64,000 nucleotides of DNA, taken from the NCBI RefSeq assembly GCF_014652095.1, contig NZ_BMYD01000004.1, positions 248,001 through 312,000 on the forward strand, in the 5' to 3' direction. The stretch's first letter is position 1, and the number at the start of each line of letters is the position of its first letter. Positions 62,847 to 64,000 of the stretch are shown one piece after another. Source of the DNA: Cognatilysobacter bugurensis. Lineage in GTDB: Bacteria > Pseudomonadota > Gammaproteobacteria > Xanthomonadales > Xanthomonadaceae. The notes under the pieces were generated by a model. That model did no database searches. It had not been told where the DNA came from and worked only from the letters and a program-made list of their open reading frames with translations. Position numbers and translations under genes: made by a program.

Positions 62847-64000
62847 ATGACTTTGCGATTGTTAACCTGCTGTGCCGTCGCAATAGGCGTGGCGGGCGTG
62901 CTGTCACCCACCCCTGCTTGCGCACAGTGGACCAATCGCTACGCGAAGCTGTCGGATTTCGGTCACCACGTCTATTTCGAGCAGCACGAGCTGCCGATCC
63001 TGGCCAACGGGCCCACTGATCCCGCTCCGGCACCTGACGGCAAGACCCTGGCCTTCGCGGCGAAGGGCTGGATCTGGCGTTTGAACCTGGAATCCGGGGT
63101 GGCCACTCGCCTCACCGATAGCAGCGGCGTGGACTCGCGCCCGCGCTGGTCACCGAATGGCGATCGCCTGGCGATGGTGCGCGATGACGGCAAGGACACC
63201 TCGGTCGTCATCCTGTCCACCGCGACCGGGCGCGAGCAGGTCATCAATACGCCGTCCATCGAGCTGGACCCGGAGTTCTCGGCCGACGGTGACTACCTCT
63301 ATTACAGCTCCGGCCGCGACGGCGTACTGAGCCTCTGGCGGCGCCACCTGTCGTCCGGCGTGGACGAGCAGCTGACTGATTTGCCACAGGTCGAGCGCAA
63401 CGCCCGTCGGATGCCCGGCGGGCTCATCTACCTGCACGGCAACCGCGAAAGCCGCGTGCTGCGCATGCGCGAGTTCGTCACCGGGACCGATCGGGTCATC
63501 CACGCTGAAACCCAGACCTATCACCTCACTGCCGATACCCACCCGAAGCAGCGGCTGATCGTCTACAGCGCGCCGATCGACAACGACTACCACCTGTGGA
63601 CGGTCGATATCGACCACCCCACGGTCAAGCATCGGTTGACCGACGGGAAATCGTTTGCACTCACCCCGGCCTTCAGCGCCGATGGCGAGCACGTGTACTT
63701 CGTGGATCTGGACGAGGCGCGCCAGTTCCGCATCAAGCGCATGCGCACGTACGGCGGCGCGGCGTCGCCAGTGGAGATCAAGCGGTGGGACTACCAGGCG
63801 TCGACCGGCACCCTGTCTCTATCGTTGACCGATGCAGCCGGCCAACCGGTCACCGCGCGGGTCGCGATCGCAGGCTCGGCGAAATCGGGCGCCGGGCATC
63901 CGGTCGCGTTTGACCGCGACGCTACCTATTTCGATTCGCAGTCCGGCCGGCACTACTTCTACGTACCGGGCCAAGCGGCATTGAACGTGCCCGTTGGCGA
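62847..64000 (+). CDS. TolB-like beta-propeller protein, truncated at the window edge
   Basis: The first 384 codons of an exported protein. A signal peptide (ending near residue 26, TPACA/QWT) precedes a beta-propeller of TolB/PD40 repeats: LPILANGPTDPAPAPDGKTLAFA, DSRPRWSPNGDRLAMVRDDG, DPEFSADGDYLYYSSGRDG and LTPAFSADGEHVYFVDLDE. The reading frame then enters a beta-rich segment (LSLTDAAGQPVTARVAIAG) resembling a carboxypeptidase-regulatory-like domain, as in fusions of TolB propellers to metallohydrolases. GGGGAAA lies 6 bases before the ATG. The 3' end is outside the window. Confidence 0.8.
   Translation, partial: MTLRLLTCCAVAIGVAGVLSPTPACAQWTNRYAKLSDFGHHVYFEQHELPILANGPTDPAPAPDGKTLAFAAKGWIWRLNLESGVATRLTDSSGVDSRPRWSPNGDRLAMVRDDGKDTSVVILSTATGREQVINTPSIELDPEFSADGDYLYYSSGRDGVLSLWRRHLSSGVDEQLTDLPQVERNARRMPGGLIYLHGNRESRVLRMREFVTGTDRVIHAETQTYHLTADTHPKQRLIVYSAPIDNDYHLWTVDIDHPTVKHRLTDGKSFALTPAFSADGEHVYFVDLDEARQFRIKRMRTYGGAASPVEIKRWDYQASTGTLSLSLTDAAGQPVTARVAIAGSAKSGAGHPVAFDRDATYFDSQSGRHYFYVPGQAALNVPVG

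Noticed and set aside
1-64000. tRNA and rRNA genes
   Set aside because: I saw no cloverleaf-like or rRNA-conserved segment by eye; a dedicated scan (tRNAscan, barrnap) would settle it.

Overview
The window is GC-rich DNA from a gammaproteobacterium of the Xanthomonadaceae/Lysobacteraceae type (Luteimonas, Lysobacter or Xanthomonas-like). The best family clue is the tryptophan 2,3-dioxygenase, whose key histidines fall at residues 55 and 240, the numbering of the Xanthomonas campestris enzyme. The adjacent E1-alpha/E1-beta/E2 set and the many secreted proteases fit the same group. The genus is inferred. I saw no tRNA, rRNA, CRISPR array or intact insertion sequence.

Region 1 (1-18 kb) is mostly core metabolism: an AbgT-type transporter with kynA, a large secreted ExeM-like nuclease, a 2-oxoacid dehydrogenase operon, trpS, a small entericidin-like lipoprotein, arginase, a PHB-depolymerase-like esterase and a short signal peptidase I. 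A VOC/glyoxalase pseudogene and a stray receiver-domain tail interrupt it.

Region 2 (18-23 kb) holds a FAD-dependent oxidoreductase. Next to it is a compact divergent module of Xre regulator plus DUF2975 membrane protein facing an ABC-2 exporter, across an AT-rich intergenic region with an inverted repeat.

Region 3 (22.7-29.8 kb) is a gene graveyard. It holds a truncated AraC regulator, LytTR, PAS and hybrid-kinase remnants, a broken hydrolase, a frameshifted CPBP protease, and a few intact genes including an H-NS-family protein.

Region 4 (29.8-40 kb) runs mostly on the minus strand: a trypsin-like protease, a DUF998 membrane protein, a LytS/LytR-type two-component pair, an S41 peptidase facing a CadC-like regulator, and small secreted proteins. 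Region 5 (40-45 kb) holds small accessory genes: an Abi-like protein, two MAPEG proteins, GFA, DUF6194, a YdeI/OmdA-like protein and an NTF2-like protein.

Region 6 (45-64 kb) has an acyl-CoA dehydrogenase abutting a hybrid histidine kinase, an ECF sigma/membrane-partner pair facing a class-C serine hydrolase, a second CPBP protease, an ion-channel protein, a dicarboxylate symporter split by an in-frame TAG, an APC transporter, a decayed tyrosine integrase, a subtilisin-like protease, lipoproteins, and a TolB-like protein cut by the window edge.

No single locus is clearly a new system. The best candidates are the Xre-DUF2975/ABC module, the sigma/anti-sigma/serine-hydrolase unit, and the kynA-AbgT pairing.
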